Assembly (NCBI RefSeq): GCF_040546815.1
Contig: NZ_JBEPOO010000001.1
Location: 3,720,001-3,784,000 of the forward strand
Source of the DNA: Devosia sp. 2618
GTDB lineage: Bacteria > Pseudomonadota > Alphaproteobacteria > Rhizobiales > Devosiaceae
DNA: 64,000 nucleotides
Direction: 5' to 3'
The position numbers were made by a program, and so were the translations under genes. This document shows positions 53,233 through 61,832 of the stretch, in pieces. Numbering within the stretch: the first letter of the stretch is position 1; each line of letters starts with the position of its first letter. A model generated the notes under the pieces. It saw only the letters and a list, made by a program, of their open reading frames with translations, had not been told where the DNA came from and did no database searches.

Positions 53233-53469
53233 TCAAAGTGCGCTGCGCTGTTGCCATGCAGAGCTGTTTCTCAGCCGCACGGCGCGTTCGAGAATGCGCT
53301 CGGTTAGTATGGCGCGAACTAGCCCGGCCGCATCCTGCCCGCTTGCCGGCAGCACTACAACACTTCCCAATATGCTTGCGTGGATGACACCAAACTCGAC
53401 GTAATAGGCAGCTTTGTAGATCTGTCCGGCGTCAGTAACTTGGACTTCCAAAACCTGTTGTTGATGCAT
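53233..53469 (-). CDS. small hypothetical protein, 78 aa
   Basis: Not recognised. ATG 53469 has a strong SD (GGAGGGGAG), so translation is likely. Predicted soluble, beta-strand start (QQVLEVQVTDAG, YKAAYYVEFGVIHASILGSVVVLP) then a helical tail. The treZ promoter lies just beyond its stop, and a weaker EcfG-like site (53501-53525) precedes it. Its position among stress genes suggests a stress role; nothing more can be said. Confidence 0.65.
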   Translation of the reverse strand: MHQQQVLEVQVTDAGQIYKAAYYVEFGVIHASILGSVVVLPASGQDAAGLVRAILTERILERAVRLRNSSAWQQRSAL

Positions 53470-53500
53470 GGCATCGCTCCCCTCCAAATTCACCGCCGAC

Positions 53501-53525
53501 AATGCGCGTATGCCCACTGGGTTCC
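53501..53525 (-). promoter_or_regulatory. EcfG-like promoter, imperfect, upstream of the 78-aa gene
   Basis: GGAAC, 16-bp spacer, CATT (consensus CGTT). One mismatch in the -10. Position fits the 78-aa gene. Confidence 0.4.
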
Positions 53526-53592
53526 CGGCGAGATGGGAGAAAAAGCCTAGACGTCATCCGTTTTGATGGTTTGGTTCATTGCGTGCACATAC

Positions 53593-54486
53593 CTACGCGA
53601 CACCTTTGCCCCCGGTCGCACCGAAGACCTCACCGGTAATGAAGCTGGCTTCCTGTGAGGCCAGCAAGACATAGATTGGCGCTATCTCGACAGGTTGGCC
53701 GGGTCGACCGAATGCGCTGTCCTTGCCGAAGTTTTGAACCTTCTCTTGTGTTTGGCCACCAGAGGGCTGCAGCACAGTCCAGAACGGTCCAGGTGCGACC
53801 ACATTGGCGCGAATGCCTTGTGCGATCACCTGCTCTGAGAGAGCTTTGGTGTAGGCCACAATTCCTGCCTTGGTCGTCGCGTAGTCCAGCAAATGCGATG
53901 ACGGCTCGTATGCCTGTATTGAAGCGGTGGTGATAATGGACGAGCCTGGCTTTAGATGAGGCACTGCTGCTTTGGTGGTCCAATGCAGCGCGTAAAGGTT
54001 CGTCTTCATGGTCTGGTCGAAGTCATCAGTCGACACGTCGGCCACGCTCGGCCGGGTTTGCTGCCTGGCGGCGTTGATCACCAGGATGTCGAGGCCTCCA
54101 AAGGCCGCAACGGTTTGCTCCACCATAGATTTACACCAGCTCTCGTCGGTAACGTCGCCGGGCAATGCCAGTGCCTTGCGACCCGCCTTTTCGATCAACG
54201 CGATGACTTCCTTTGCGTCTTCTTCCTCGCTTGGAAGATAGCCAATGGCGACATCGGCGCCCTCCCTGGCGTATGCTATTGCCGCTGCGCGTCCAATGCC
54301 GGAATCGCCGCCTGTGATCAGCGCCTTTCTCCCCTCAAGCTTTCCAGAGCCAGAATAGCTTGTCTCACCGTGATCAGGTGTGGGCGACATCTTCCCGACT
54401 AGGCCGGGGGCAGTTTGCGGCTGTTTCGGGAAAGGTGGAGCGGCATACTGGTATCGTGGATCCTGCATCGTCAGTCGATCAGTCAT
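53593..54486 (-). CDS. SDR-family oxidoreductase (YghA/GSP39-like)
   Basis: 297-residue NAD(P)-dependent short-chain dehydrogenase of the YghA/general-stress type, with the typical long N-terminal extension (MQDPRYQYAAPPFPKQPQ, about 45 residues) before the Rossmann motif TGGDSGIG. Catalytic Tyr and Lys are in LDYATTKAG and the Ser in ITTASIQAY. The substrate is unknown; it is often induced in general stress. A one-mismatch EcfG-like promoter lies 30 bp upstream. Confidence 0.93.
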   Translation of the reverse strand: MTDRLTMQDPRYQYAAPPFPKQPQTAPGLVGKMSPTPDHGETSYSGSGKLEGRKALITGGDSGIGRAAAIAYAREGADVAIGYLPSEEEDAKEVIALIEKAGRKALALPGDVTDESWCKSMVEQTVAAFGGLDILVINAARQQTRPSVADVSTDDFDQTMKTNLYALHWTTKAAVPHLKPGSSIITTASIQAYEPSSHLLDYATTKAGIVAYTKALSEQVIAQGIRANVVAPGPFWTVLQPSGGQTQEKVQNFGKDSAFGRPGQPVEIAPIYVLLASQEASFITGEVFGATGGKGVA

Positions 54487-54515
54487 CGGGTTCTCCTAGG
54501 ACGTTGTGATCGGAC

Positions 54516-54540
54516 AACGATGGGCAGGGGTATGGGTTGC
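54516..54540 (-). promoter_or_regulatory. EcfG-like promoter upstream of the SDR gene
   Basis: GCAAC (consensus GGAAC), 16-bp spacer, CGTT; one mismatch in the -35. Confidence 0.55.
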
Positions 54541-54859
54541 CTTAGGGACGAGCTTCGAGGCGGCACCTGACTTGGCAAAGTTCAGCCGATCACATCGCCA
54601 GCGTTCGCTTGGAGTTCGGCACGTGCCAGCCGCTAGGCTTGGGAGCTGAAACCTCGGTCAACAGATTTGGTACCGAGATTCGCGTCATTCGCGAGATCTT
54701 CCAGCGGCTGGACCTGCGCATGCCGCCGTATCTCACGGCGGCTCTAAAGGTTTGAAACCGGTCTCCCGCGCTGGACCGCTGTTTTTCTCGGTCAACCACC
54801 CCGGTCACGGCGCCGTGGTGACGCTTACCCCTAAGAGGTCATTTGGGGCGGTGGTCGTG
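54541..54859. other. 319 bp without a gene; second copy of the 46-nt repeat
   Basis: Holds 54751-54797, similar to 49481-49525. No coding frame with support. Confidence 0.4.
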
Positions 54860-54897
54860 ATCTACCCCAAGCGACTGCACAGCTGCTTGGGGTAGAT
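54860..54897 (-). terminator. 13-bp perfect hairpin downstream of the frameshifted SDR gene
   Basis: ATCTACCCCAAGC and GCTTGGGGTAGAT with a 12-nt loop, 35 nt past the stop on the - strand. No U-tract. Confidence 0.5.
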
Positions 54898-54931
54898 TGT
54901 GACTGCAAACCTTCCTGTATCCCTCAACGGC

Positions 54932-55710
54932 CTATGCCGTCGGCACAGTTCCACCGTCGATGACATATTCGGTGCCGGTTATTGAAGCGGCCCGGTCCGA
55001 GGCGAGGAATGCGATGAGGTTGGCCACTTCTTCGGGTTCAGCTGGCCGCCCCAAAGGAATGCCGCCGAGCGAGTCCATGATGATCTTGACGCCACCGGCA
55101 AAGTCGGTGCCAGCCTCACGGGCGAGGCGTTCAGCAAGCCCCATAGAGGCCTCACCGGCGATCCAGCCGGGGGACACGCGCACCACGCGCACCCCCTTGG
55201 GCGAAACCTCCTTCGAAAGGCTCTTGCTGTAGGTCGATAGGGCCGCCTTCGCCGCAGCATAAGCGGTCGTCGCTTCGGGCAGCGGCAACTGGTTCTGGAT
55301 GGATGTCACGTGAATGACGACACCGCTGCCTTGGGCCAGCATGGCTGGCAATAGTGTACGGTCCAATCTGACGGCAGGGTAGAGGTTGAGGTCAAACGCC
55401 TTGCGCCACTCATCCTCGTCAAGCGCGGCAAATCCGCCGCCGGGTGCCGACGAGCCGCCGAGCATATTAACCAAAATATCGATCCCGCCGAGGCGCTCGT
55501 GCACGGCTTCGGCGACCGATGCATAACCGGCTTCGGTCGTCAGATCGGCTGCGACAAAACTCTCAATTGGTAGTGCCTCGGGCTTGGCTCGTGCCGTTGT
55601 CAAAACCCGGGCGCCCAGCTCACGAAACAACGCCACTGATGCAGCCCCCGCACCGCGCGTGCCGGAGTGATGAGAACACGCTTGCCGCTTAGATCGAGAA
55701 AGTTGCCCAT
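54932..55710 (-). pseudogene. SDR-family oxidoreductase, frameshifted near the start
   Basis: ATG 55710 gives [14 protein letters not shown], then the frame runs out; the rest ([20 protein letters not shown] to [13 protein letters not shown]) is in another frame. The total span is 779 bp, one base short of 260 codons, so a single-base deletion at about 55662-55671, in the nucleotide-binding loop (TxGTRGAG), explains it. Catalytic TAYAAAKAA and the SDR C-terminus are otherwise intact. Start overlaps the upstream stop (TGATG). A true pseudogene or a base-calling error; no visible homopolymer favours an error. Confidence 0.8.
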
Positions 55711-56033
55711 CAGTGGATCTCCAACAGGCTGATCTTGTGGTCAGCGAGGGTGAAGGCGAAATCCAGCACGATGGGGCTGTTGGGGAAGTCGCCGCTGACC
55801 TTGCAGCGGACAATGACACGGTCGCCATCCACAATCTGCTCAATCGGTTCGGTGACGAGATCGGCGTATTTTTCGGTTGAGCTGAGACGCCAGGCGAGAA
55901 TCTCCTCGTGACCGGTGTGCACCGCACGCTCATCCTTGACCACCGCGTCCGTCGCGAAGCTTGATGTGAGGGCAGCGCGATCCGTCCCGCGGTCTGTAGC
56001 AAAATAGGCTTCTATGGGGCTGGGAAGTTGCAT
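55710..56033 (-). CDS. SnoaL/NTF2-like protein, 107 aa
   Basis: Small alpha+beta-barrel protein: [30 protein letters not shown], then [19 protein letters not shown] strands. SnoaL-like proteins include small isomerases/hydrolases and binding proteins. Translationally coupled to the frameshifted SDR (TGATG). Divergent from the LysR gene at 56130, which probably controls it. Confidence 0.8.
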   Translation of the reverse strand: MQLPSPIEAYFATDRGTDRAALTSSFATDAVVKDERAVHTGHEEILAWRLSSTEKYADLVTEPIEQIVDGDRVIVRCKVSGDFPNSPIVLDFAFTLADHKISLLEIH

Positions 56034-56129
56034 CAGGGCATTCCTTGTTGTGATGCCACTGATATGCGTTTGGATCGCAATCGAGATAAGTGGGATATAA
56101 CGCCATGCCTAGATGAATGGAACGGGACA

Positions 56130-57029
56130 ATGTATCGAGCAGCGCTAATTGACCTGCATGCTGTTATTGCAGTGGTGCGACGAGGGTCTTTCCGAGCGGC
56201 CGCAATCGAGCTGGGCCTGTCCAGCACGGCCTTCAGTCACACAATAGCAAAGCTGGAAGCCGGCTTGGGTGTGCGCCTCTTTAATCGCACCACGCGCAGC
56301 GTATCGCTGACAGACGCCGGCCGCACTTTTGTTGATCAGGTTGGCCCTGCGCTGCAGGACATTGGCGACGCGATGGAGGCGGTGCGGGCGCAAATGGACA
56401 AACCCACGGGTGTATTGCGGATTAATGCGGCAATCACAGCTGCCCGGGAAATCCTCTCACCCCTGCTGCTGGAATTTCTGGCCCGTTATCCGGACATGGA
56501 AGTCGACCTTGTGACCGAAGGTAAATTGGTCGACATTGTGGCCGGAGGTTTTGATTTGGGGGTGCGCACTGCCAACTTGGTACCCAGTGACATGATCGCC
56601 GTGTCGTTGGGACGGCCGCAGCGCTACGCGGTGGTTGGGTCTCCGGCCTATTTTGCAAAGTGCCCAGTTCCGCAAACACCGGCAGATCTTTTGATCCACC
56701 GTTGCGCTCGCGTACGCCTGCCTAACGGGGCGCTTTATCGCTGGCAGTTTGAAAAGCAGGGCGAAAGCGTGCAGGTCGATGTGCGCGGGCCGATCACGCT
56801 GGACGAGGGCAGCCTGTCTCGTCAGGTCGCTCTGAGCGGGTTAGGCCTAATCTATATCCATGAGTATTCTGTCTTACCCGATATTGAAGCCGGGCGGTTG
56901 ATCCGGGTGCTGGAGGATTGGACCCCTCCACTTCCGGGACTATCCATCTACTACCCCGGGCGCCGCAATCTTTCCGCCGGTGTACGCGCTTTCATTGCTT
57001 TAACGCGTGAGTTAGCGGCGATGCCATGA
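56130..57029 (+). CDS. LysR-family regulator
   Basis: 299 residues. [44 protein letters not shown] (about 6-65) and a type II periplasmic-binding-like domain ([21 protein letters not shown]). ATG 56130 is chosen to give the standard N-terminus, though the SD (GGGA) is very close. Divergent from the SnoaL-SDR pair; presumably their regulator. Confidence 0.9.
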   Translation: MYRAALIDLHAVIAVVRRGSFRAAAIELGLSSTAFSHTIAKLEAGLGVRLFNRTTRSVSLTDAGRTFVDQVGPALQDIGDAMEAVRAQMDKPTGVLRINAAITAAREILSPLLLEFLARYPDMEVDLVTEGKLVDIVAGGFDLGVRTANLVPSDMIAVSLGRPQRYAVVGSPAYFAKCPVPQTPADLLIHRCARVRLPNGALYRWQFEKQGESVQVDVRGPITLDEGSLSRQVALSGLGLIYIHEYSVLPDIEAGRLIRVLEDWTPPLPGLSIYYPGRRNLSAGVRAFIALTRELAAMP

Positions 57030-57130
57030 CTCCATGAAGACAATCAAAGGCCGGATCGGCCTAAACTATTCCGGATCGAGTCACACTGTAGGGCCCAGCC
57101 GCGAAATCGTGATTCGATGATGTTACCCAA

Positions 57131-57156
57131 GCAGTCAGGGAATGTCCGCTGACTGC
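57131..57156. terminator. 8-bp hairpin downstream of the LysR gene
   Basis: GCAGTCAG (57131-57138) and CTGACTGC (57149-57156), perfect, followed by AATCTTTC. Plausible weak terminator for the LysR gene. Confidence 0.5.
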
Positions 57157-57168
57157 AATCTTTCATCT

Positions 57169-57234
57169 AAAGCCGCCCGTCGGCTTTCCACCCCATTATA
57201 GTCATCTCCTGGACGTGAGCGGACGGGCGGCTTT
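57169..57234. repeat. 13-bp inverted repeat with competing inner hairpin
   Basis: AAAGCCGCCCGTC (57169-57181) and GACGGGCGGCTTT (57222-57234) are exact complements across 40 nt. The left arm can instead pair locally (AAAGCCG-CCCGT-CGGCTTT), so two exclusive folds exist. It ends in CTTTTC, terminator-like on the + strand. Confidence 0.6.
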
Positions 57235-57745
57235 TCAACGACTGCAGAACAATTTCCGAGTTTGAGGGAAGCGAAATCTGGATCGCCACCGACCGCAGCT
57301 CAACCGTAAAAGCCTTTGTGCTGGTGCCGCTGGTTACTGTCGTGTTTCGTCAGAGCGACCGTTTGGCCCATGCGGAAGATGCGGACAACGCTCCCTTGCC
57401 TACAGCGGAAAGAACCGCGCCAAATCGCGCGCGGACGGTCACGGCCTCTCATCTTGTGACAGCAGGCGAGGATTTCGTTCGACCTGCCCGTTGGTGTGCA
57501 GGAGCTCGGCTAGAAGTTCGACGAAAATATGCTCGACTCCGATATCCTCGAGGGCGGCATTCGCCTCTTGGACGTGACGGACGCGAACGACATTTCCAGA
57601 AGCTGATCTCGCCCTGCCCACGCCAATTTCGCAGCTGCTTGGATAGGTGGCCAGGCGTTCTTTGCGCAACCATCGGAACATTTATGTCGCCGGGCGAAAG
57701 CTTGCCCTGTTTGACCGGCGACATTTGGCACGAAAAGGTCGATAC
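57235..57745. other. 511 bp without a confident gene
   Basis: Open frames on both strands look like GC-rich chance frames; a - strand stretch (57439-57681, EDIGVEHIFVELLAELLHTN) is suggestive of a gene remnant but not assignable. Confidence 0.35.
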
Positions 57746-58537
57746 TTAGTTGCTCACCAGCGCAATTGCGCGGCCCATGCCCCCCGTTGCGCCCTCGAAC
57801 TTGTGGGGCAGGAAGATGAAGATGGCGCCACGCGTTGGCAACTTGCCCAGATTTGTGAGATTCTCGGTCGCAAGAATGCCGCGGCCGAGCGCTGCCCAAT
57901 GGGGAGAATAGTCATCCTGCATCTGTCCGATGCCGCGCCCGTCGATACCGACATGCTTGACGCCACGTTCATGCAGGAGGTCGAAGGCGTCTGCGGTTGG
58001 AGCCGGGTGCGAGCGATCGTAGCGGAAGCCTTCGGGGTAGGGCCGGAAGTAATTGTCCGACCAGTCCGTGCGGAAGAGAACGATATCGCCCGGCGCGAAT
58101 CGGCCGTTCTCGGCTTCCCATTTTTCGAGATAGGCGCGATCAATCAGCGGACTTTGGGCAAGGTTCGTGGTGGTGCCCTTTGGAACTGTGTCGATAAGCG
58201 GACGGCAGTCGACCACGACTGCAGCGCCAATCATGTCGTTCAGGTCCAGCTGCTCGATGGTGACTGTGCCATACTCCGTTGCATGCTCGAGACCGCTTTC
58301 CAGGGTCGGGATCATGTGGCTGGGAGCATCGATATGGGTCCCGGTATGATCGTCGTGAACCTGCACATATTCGAGGAATTTGCCGCGCGGCCAGGTGTAG
58401 TGGTTCATCATGTACTGGCCAAAGCGCTGCCCCTCTGGCGGGGAAGACGGCTGGTTTTCACCGGTGAGGACCGAAAGGTCGACCAGGGTTGCGCCCTTGA
58501 TCAGAGAAAGCAGAGCATTGGAATTCGCGTCGGACAT
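57746..58537 (-). CDS. cyclase-family metal-dependent hydrolase (kynurenine formamidase-like)
   Basis: 263 residues with the PF04199 metal motif HxGTHxDxPxH: H64, H68, D70, H74 in HTGTHIDAPSH. Family members hydrolyse formamides, cyclic amides or isatin. The C-terminal part (GAIFIFLPHKFEGATGG) fits. Substrate unknown; kynurenine is not supported by neighbours. A GTTTCC-type operator lies about 60 bp upstream, the same motif as before the SDR-ABC operon. Confidence 0.88.
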   Translation of the reverse strand: MSDANSNALLSLIKGATLVDLSVLTGENQPSSPPEGQRFGQYMMNHYTWPRGKFLEYVQVHDDHTGTHIDAPSHMIPTLESGLEHATEYGTVTIEQLDLNDMIGAAVVVDCRPLIDTVPKGTTTNLAQSPLIDRAYLEKWEAENGRFAPGDIVLFRTDWSDNYFRPYPEGFRYDRSHPAPTADAFDLLHERGVKHVGIDGRGIGQMQDDYSPHWAALGRGILATENLTNLGKLPTRGAIFIFLPHKFEGATGGMGRAIALVSN

Positions 58538-58600
58538 CGGTCTATCCCGGGTGTTGAGAACATAGGGATAATGGGCGACGTCAGTGCTGTGTTGTCAATA

Positions 58601-58616
58601 GTTTCCTAAAAGAAAA
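58601..58616. promoter_or_regulatory. operator candidate upstream of the cyclase gene
   Basis: GTTTCCTAAAAGAAAA, matching the site at 59414 in 12 of 16 positions, just upstream of a TTGACA (- strand, 58598-58593). Probably bound by the XRE-cupin regulator. Confidence 0.55.
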
Positions 58617-58647
58617 AAATATTGACACATAAGAAACGCTCTGCCGG

Positions 58648-59301
58648 TCATTTGGGACTCCGTCCTTCGAGCCTCTCCATCAAAACCTCTCGCAGTGTTT
58701 GGGCGAGGTTTGGTGTCGCGCTCGAACAGGTGACGAGTAGCTTTACCGGCTTATCGCCGGTCGCCAGATAGGCATGGCCCATCGTGCTGTCGAAATATGC
58801 CGAATCGCCTGCCGAAAGCTTGGTGGGCTCATAAGCCTCGGTGTGCAACTCCACCGTGCCGTCCAACACGTAGAGGAACTCCTCGCCGACATGGGACCAG
58901 AGGCCTCCAACGTCGTTGAGACTATTGGCGCGCACCTCGATGACCATGGGAACGATGCGCTTATGGGCGATATCGGTGCAGAGATAGGTGTACGTGAAAT
59001 TGTCGTCGCCCATTGTGAGGCCTGACTGCCGGTGCGATATGCTGCGGCGGCCCGAGAGGCGCTTCCAGTCTTCACTTCTATTTTGCGAGGGCGAGACCAG
59101 GTCGCCTATTTCGATTCCAAGTCCGGCGCAGAGCTGCAGAATCGACTGATAGGACGGCGAGATCAGGTCGTTCTCGATCTTGGACAATGTCGACTTCGAG
59201 ATCCCAGTCTTGTTGCTGACGTCGGCGAGAGTCCAGCCGTGGTAGCCGCGGCGTTCGCGCAATGCCTGGCCGATCGTTGGTTCAGTGGATTTCACATTCA
59301 A
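58648..59301 (-). CDS. XRE-cupin transcriptional regulator
   Basis: 217 residues: HTH (GQALRERRGYHGWTLADVSN to SKSTLSKIENDLISPSYQSI, about 11-65) and a C-terminal cupin sensor (VGEEFLYVLDGTVELHTEA, about 125-200). Such regulators control catabolism or polyamine/amino-acid genes in response to a small ligand. It lies between the two candidate operators (58601 and 59414) and an inverted repeat TTGGTT...AACCAA (59342-59366) in its own upstream region. Confidence 0.92.
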   Translation of the reverse strand: MNVKSTEPTIGQALRERRGYHGWTLADVSNKTGISKSTLSKIENDLISPSYQSILQLCAGLGIEIGDLVSPSQNRSEDWKRLSGRRSISHRQSGLTMGDDNFTYTYLCTDIAHKRIVPMVIEVRANSLNDVGGLWSHVGEEFLYVLDGTVELHTEAYEPTKLSAGDSAYFDSTMGHAYLATGDKPVKLLVTCSSATPNLAQTLREVLMERLEGRSPK

Positions 59302-59341
59302 CTCGATGTCGGGGCTGCCCTTGTCGGGGTGCCGGGTGAAT

Positions 59342-59366
59342 TTGGTTCATATATTAGCGCAACCAA
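59342..59366. promoter_or_regulatory. inverted repeat upstream of the XRE-cupin gene
   Basis: TTGGTT and AACCAA, exact, 13 bp apart, 41 bp upstream of the start. Possible autoregulatory site; distinct from the GTTTCC motif. Confidence 0.35.
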
Positions 59367-59413
59367 GCTCGCCTTCAAGCGAAGGTTTCGATGGTTGCCT
59401 TGTTGACACGATG

Positions 59414-59429
59414 TTTCCGATATGAAACC
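59414..59429. promoter_or_regulatory. operator candidate upstream of the SDR-ABC operon
   Basis: GTTTC-CGATAT-GAAAC, a perfect 5-bp palindrome with 6-bp spacer, immediately after a TTGACA (59404-59409) and 39 bp before the SDR start. Matches the site at 58601. Confidence 0.6.
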
Positions 59430-59467
59430 TTCCTGCAACGAGCCCTATCGAATGGAAGAACAGCTTA

Positions 59468-60256
59468 ATGTCAAACCTAGCAGGCAAGGTCGTCTGGATA
59501 ACCGGAGCGGGCAGCGGCATTGGGAAGTCCACTGCTGAGCTCCTGGCGACTTGCGGAGCAACAGTGGTGCTGACCGGCCGACGGGAAGAACTTCTGTCTG
59601 CGGTCGCCAAGGGGATTTCCGATCGCGGCGGCAACGTCGAAGTCGAGGCGGGTGACCTTTCGGACGCCAGCAAGGTTCAGTCGATCGTTGACGCCATTGT
59701 GTCACGGCACGGTCGCATCGACATTCTGGTCAACAATGCCGGGGTGAATATCCGCGATCGCTCGACAGACGTTCTGACGCCTGAAGGCGTTGACACCTTG
59801 ATCAGCACCAACCTTGCTGCCGCCTTCTACTGCGTGACCGCAGTGCTGCCGGCCTTTCGCAAGCAGGGCGGCGGCTTGATGATCCACACCGCGTCCTGGC
59901 TGGGCCGACATAGCCATAAGCTTGCGGGCGCAGGCTATAGCGCCACAAAGCATGCCGTGGTCGCCATGAGCCATGCAATCAACATGGAAGAATTCTCCAA
60001 CAACATCCGCTCTTGCGCCCTGTGCCCGGGCGAGGTGGCGACCCCAGTGCTCGACAAGCGCCCTGTCCCCGTTCCTCAAGAGGAGCGCAATCTGATGCTG
60101 CAGCCCGAAGACCTCGCAGCGCTGATCAGAATGGTCTGTGAGTTGCCAGAGCGCATTTGCCTCAACGAGCTCGTGGTCAGCCCGACCTGGAACCGGATGT
60201 TCCTGTCACAACAGAACTCAGGTCTCGTCGCACCGCGCGTGTCGGCAACAGCTTGA
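59468..60256 (+). CDS. SDR-family oxidoreductase
   Basis: 262-residue NAD(P)-dependent dehydrogenase: TGAGSGIG at about 13-20, NNAG ([14 protein letters not shown]), Ser in [10 protein letters not shown], catalytic Tyr/Lys in GYSATKHA. First gene of a + strand operon with a ribose-type ABC importer, 8 nt before the ATPase. Probably oxidises or reduces the imported sugar or polyol. Confidence 0.93.
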   Translation: MSNLAGKVVWITGAGSGIGKSTAELLATCGATVVLTGRREELLSAVAKGISDRGGNVEVEAGDLSDASKVQSIVDAIVSRHGRIDILVNNAGVNIRDRSTDVLTPEGVDTLISTNLAAAFYCVTAVLPAFRKQGGGLMIHTASWLGRHSHKLAGAGYSATKHAVVAMSHAINMEEFSNNIRSCALCPGEVATPVLDKRPVPVPQEERNLMLQPEDLAALIRMVCELPERICLNELVVSPTWNRMFLSQQNSGLVAPRVSATA

Positions 60257-60264
60257 GGCACGGG

Positions 60265-61815
60265 ATGATGAATGAGGTTCAGGTTCCAACTACAGCGCTG
60301 AAGCCGATCCTCCAGATGCGGGGGATCACCAAGCACTTTCCCCCAATCATCGCATTGAGCGGGGTGGATCTCGATGTGTATCCCGGCGAAGTCCATGCCC
60401 TGATGGGCGAGAACGGCGCCGGCAAATCTACACTCATGAAGATCCTGTCGGGTGCCCATTCGCTGACAAGAGGCATGATTCTTATCGACGGCGCGGAAAT
60501 CGAGATCAAGGGCCCACAGCATGCCAAGGCGTTGGGTATCTCGATCATCTATCAGGAGCTGTCACTGGCTCCCAACCTGACCGTTGCCGAAAACATGCTG
60601 CTGGGTCGTGAGATTACGCGCTTTGGCCTGCTCAATCGCGTCGCCATGAACCGCAGGTGCGCAGGTATCCTCGAACAGCTTGGCGTTGACTTCGGCGCGA
60701 GCGACAAAGTGTCATCGCTATCCCTCGCCCAGCGCCAGCAGGTCGAAATCGCCGGTGCGCTGCTCGCGGACTGCCGGATCTTGGTGATGGACGAGCCCAC
60801 CACTTCGCTTTCGTCCAAAGAGTGCGAGAATCTTTTCCGCCTAATCGGGCGCCTGAAGCAGACGGGCATGGCGATCATTTATATCAGCCATCGCATGGAC
60901 GAGATTTATGCGCTGAGTGACCGGGTCAGCGTCCTGCGCGACGGCAAGTTTGTTGGATGTGTCGAGCGCCGGGAGCTTTCGGAGCAGCGCCTTGTCCAGA
61001 TGATGGTTGGCCGCGATCTTTCCAGTTTCTACCAGAAGGATCGGAGCCAAGTCGCACCGGCAAAGGCCATTGTTCTCAGCGTCCGCAGTCTGGGAGACGG
61101 TGTTCGCGTCAAGGACGCAAATCTCGACCTGCACGAAGGCGAGGTGCTTGGCATTGCGGGGATCGTTGGCGCTGGCCGAACGGAGTTGGCGCGGCTGATC
61201 TATGGTGTCGATCAGAAGACGACAGGCCAGATCACACTCGGCGGTCAGCAGATAAAGGTCCAAAGCCCCCTCGACGCGATAGACGCCGGCATCGTCTACC
61301 TCACCGAGGATCGCAAGGGGCAGGGTCTCTTTCTCGACATGAGCGTGTCCGCCAACGTCAACATTTCGACTTTGGAGCGCGATGGCAGGGGGCTGGGCAT
61401 CCTCAACGGCGCCAAGGCAAAATTACGCACGGCGGAAGCGATCGCCAGTATGCGCATTGCCGTGCGCGACGGAGATACCAAGGTCGGGACCTTGTCTGGT
61501 GGCAATCAGCAGAAGGTGCTTCTGGCCAGGCTCCTGCAGACCAATCCAAAAGTGCTGATCCTGGATGAGCCCACGCGCGGTGTGGATATCGGGGCAAAGT
61601 CCGAGATCTATCGGCTCATCGAGGATCTGGCCTCCAAAGGCACGGCGATCATCGTGATTTCCAGCGAACTGCCCGAGCTGATCGGCATCAGCGACAGAAT
61701 AATGGTGATGCGCGAGGGGCGCATCGTCGGTGGGGTCGGTGGAGCAGAAGGCGCGACGATAGATTCCGAAGCGATCATCGCGCTCGCAACCGGATCACAC
61801 GCCAACAACGAATGA
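60265..61815 (+). CDS. sugar ABC transporter ATPase (RbsA type, two ATP domains)
   Basis: 516 residues with two nucleotide-binding halves. First: Walker [17 protein letters not shown], signature [15 protein letters not shown], Walker [16 protein letters not shown]. The second has the degenerate Walker A of this family ([17 protein letters not shown]) and signature [34 protein letters not shown]. Start ATG 60265 has GAGG 6 nt upstream. Powers the permease at 61833. Confidence 0.95.
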   Translation: MMNEVQVPTTALKPILQMRGITKHFPPIIALSGVDLDVYPGEVHALMGENGAGKSTLMKILSGAHSLTRGMILIDGAEIEIKGPQHAKALGISIIYQELSLAPNLTVAENMLLGREITRFGLLNRVAMNRRCAGILEQLGVDFGASDKVSSLSLAQRQQVEIAGALLADCRILVMDEPTTSLSSKECENLFRLIGRLKQTGMAIIYISHRMDEIYALSDRVSVLRDGKFVGCVERRELSEQRLVQMMVGRDLSSFYQKDRSQVAPAKAIVLSVRSLGDGVRVKDANLDLHEGEVLGIAGIVGAGRTELARLIYGVDQKTTGQITLGGQQIKVQSPLDAIDAGIVYLTEDRKGQGLFLDMSVSANVNISTLERDGRGLGILNGAKAKLRTAEAIASMRIAVRDGDTKVGTLSGGNQQKVLLARLLQTNPKVLILDEPTRGVDIGAKSEIYRLIEDLASKGTAIIVISSELPELIGISDRIMVMREGRIVGGVGGAEGATIDSEAIIALATGSHANNE

Positions 61816-61832
61816 ACTTCAGGGGAACGAAG

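Noticed and set aside
57439..57681. An 80-codon - strand frame downstream of the cyclase gene
   Set aside because: No SD or family similarity and the frame on the other strand is equally open; perhaps a decayed gene but not supportable.
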